Made by a program: the position numbers and the translations under genes. From contig PQAM01000018.1 of assembly GCA_003104975.1 (NCBI GenBank), positions 124,001 to 188,000 on the forward strand: a stretch of 64,000 nt of DNA, written 5' to 3'. The notes under the pieces were generated by a model. The model ran no database searches, was not told the DNA's origin, and worked only from the letters and a program-made list of their open reading frames with translations. Every line of letters begins with the position of its first letter. Position 1 is the stretch's first letter. Positions 63,265-64,000 of the stretch are shown piece by piece. Origin of the DNA: Candidatus Methylomirabilota bacterium (GTDB lineage: Bacteria; Methylomirabilota; Methylomirabilia; Methylomirabilales; Methylomirabilaceae).

Positions 63265-64000
63265 TAGGCGTCCTCCGCAAAGGGGTACGGGGGTAAGGGT
63301 GTGGCAAGAGGCTTGTCGGTCCGGTAGCCCAGGGCGTACTCGGCCTGGATCAACTGGTGGATCTCTTCGGTCCCCTCATAGATCAGCGACCCGCGGGCAT
63401 TGCGGAAGTAGCGTTCGACGGGGAACTCGTCGCTGTAGCCGTACGCCCCGTGGATCTGGATCGCGTCATCGGCGGCCTGGAAGGCCTTGCGGCAGTTGAC
63501 CCACTTGGCCAGGCTGACCTCGCGGGTGCATCGCATCCCTTGATTCTTCAGCCAGCCCACCTGATAGTACAGTAATCGTCCGATGTCGCGGCCCGCGACC
63601 ATCCGGGCGATCTTTTGCTGGATCAGTTGGTGTCGGCCGATGAACTGGCCGAAGGTCGAACGTTGCCCGGCGTAGGTCAGGCTCGCCTCCAACGATGCCT
63701 CTATCAGGCCGACCGCCCCCGCTGCCACCGTATAGCGGCCGTTGTCCAAGGCGCTCAGGGCGATCCGGAGCCCCTCGCCCTCTGCGCCGATCCGATTCTC
63801 GGCGGGGACCCGCGCCTCTTGCAGCGCGATGCTGCCGGTGTTGCCGATCCGCCCGCCCAGCTTGTGGTGGATGCTGGAGCTGCTGACCCCCTCGAAGCCG
63901 CGCTCAACGACGAACGCTGAGATGCCGCGCGTTCCGGCCGAACGGTCGGTATAGGCGAAGATCAGGAAGTGGTCAGCAACATCAGCCAGGCTGATCCAGG
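63264..64000 (-). CDS. Acyl-CoA dehydrogenase (5' end outside the window)
   Basis: The minus-strand frame is open from the window edge to the TAG at 63264; about 244 C-terminal residues are visible. WISLADVADHFLIFAYTD opens the visible part in the flavin-stacking W-I-(S/T) motif. GGRIGNTGSIALQEARVP, GLRIALSALDNGRYTVAAGA, STFGQFIGRHQLIQQKIARM and HGAYGYSDEFPVERYFRNAR follow, and the catalytic glutamate is in SLIYEGTEEIHQLI. The family member cannot be named without the N-terminus; the YEGT ending is of the short-chain/glutaryl-type group. Confidence 0.92.
   Translation of the reverse strand, partial: WISLADVADHFLIFAYTDRSAGTRGISAFVVERGFEGVSSSSIHHKLGGRIGNTGSIALQEARVPAENRIGAEGEGLRIALSALDNGRYTVAAGAVGLIEASLEASLTYAGQRSTFGQFIGRHQLIQQKIARMVAGRDIGRLLYYQVGWLKNQGMRCTREVSLAKWVNCRKAFQAADDAIQIHGAYGYSDEFPVERYFRNARGSLIYEGTEEIHQLIQAEYALGYRTDKPLATPLPPYPFAEDA

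Noticed and set aside
61963-63267. 434-codon plus-strand frame over the CoA-transferase
   Set aside because: Antisense shadow; starts inside a REP palindrome and has no family pattern.

Overview
The window is a GC-rich, gene-dense chromosomal segment of a diderm bacterium with a nearly complete origin-proximal gene set. Left of about 8.45 kb the genes run on the minus strand (mnmA, nifS-type desulfurase, parB, parA, rsmG, yidC, yidD, rnpA, rpmH). Right of about 8.9 kb they run on the plus strand (dnaN, gyrB, gyrA, serS, four tRNA-Ser genes, heptose epimerase, SRP RNA, dnaX, ybaB, recR). The strand switch, the A/T-rich DnaA-box-bearing gap between rpmH and dnaN, and two parS-like sites beside parAB mark this as the probable replication origin. 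dnaA itself is absent from its usual place. Gene content (GTP-type PEPCK, RuBisCO-like methionine salvage, squalene synthase-like protein, Bacillus-like origin layout in a diderm with a heptose epimerase) would fit an NC10/Methylomirabilis-like lineage, but that is an inference without database support.

From 21.6 to 35 kb lie tRNA-Asn, pckG, a CYTH-domain protein, an aldo/keto reductase, a HicAB toxin-antitoxin pair, the methionine-salvage operon mtnW-mtnX-mtnB-mtnD, a fluoride module (promoter, fluoride riboswitch, CrcB channel, DUF190 protein), a Xre/RES toxin-antitoxin operon with a clear promoter/operator, a PEGA lipoprotein, a squalene/phytoene synthase and an acylphosphatase. From 35.5 to 44 kb, on the minus strand, are a DedA protein, ilvD, a beta-propeller lipoprotein and the late heme genes hemY, hemH and a fused hemD-hemE.

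From 44 to 55.6 kb come a FecR/DUF6600-like envelope protein, a CHRD protein, glcF, a patatin-like lipase, a histidine kinase with two response regulators, a second partly deleted copy of that cassette, and an FKBP isomerase. From 55.8 to 61 kb is a duplicated block: a sugar-nucleotide guanylyltransferase with an HETGH metallopeptidase and an emfourin-like inhibitor, then a second guanylyltransferase whose peptidase is lost and whose emfourin start is fused to a NarL-type response regulator. The window ends with a REP-associated transposase inside a cluster of its likely REP palindromes, a CoA-transferase and a truncated acyl-CoA dehydrogenase.

At least four families of palindromic intergenic repeats are scattered through the window. 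One forms telomere-like G-rich/C-rich arms in every spacer of the tRNA-Ser array. One supplies coding sequence: it encodes the HemD-HemE linker, and a related palindrome encodes part of the transposase.
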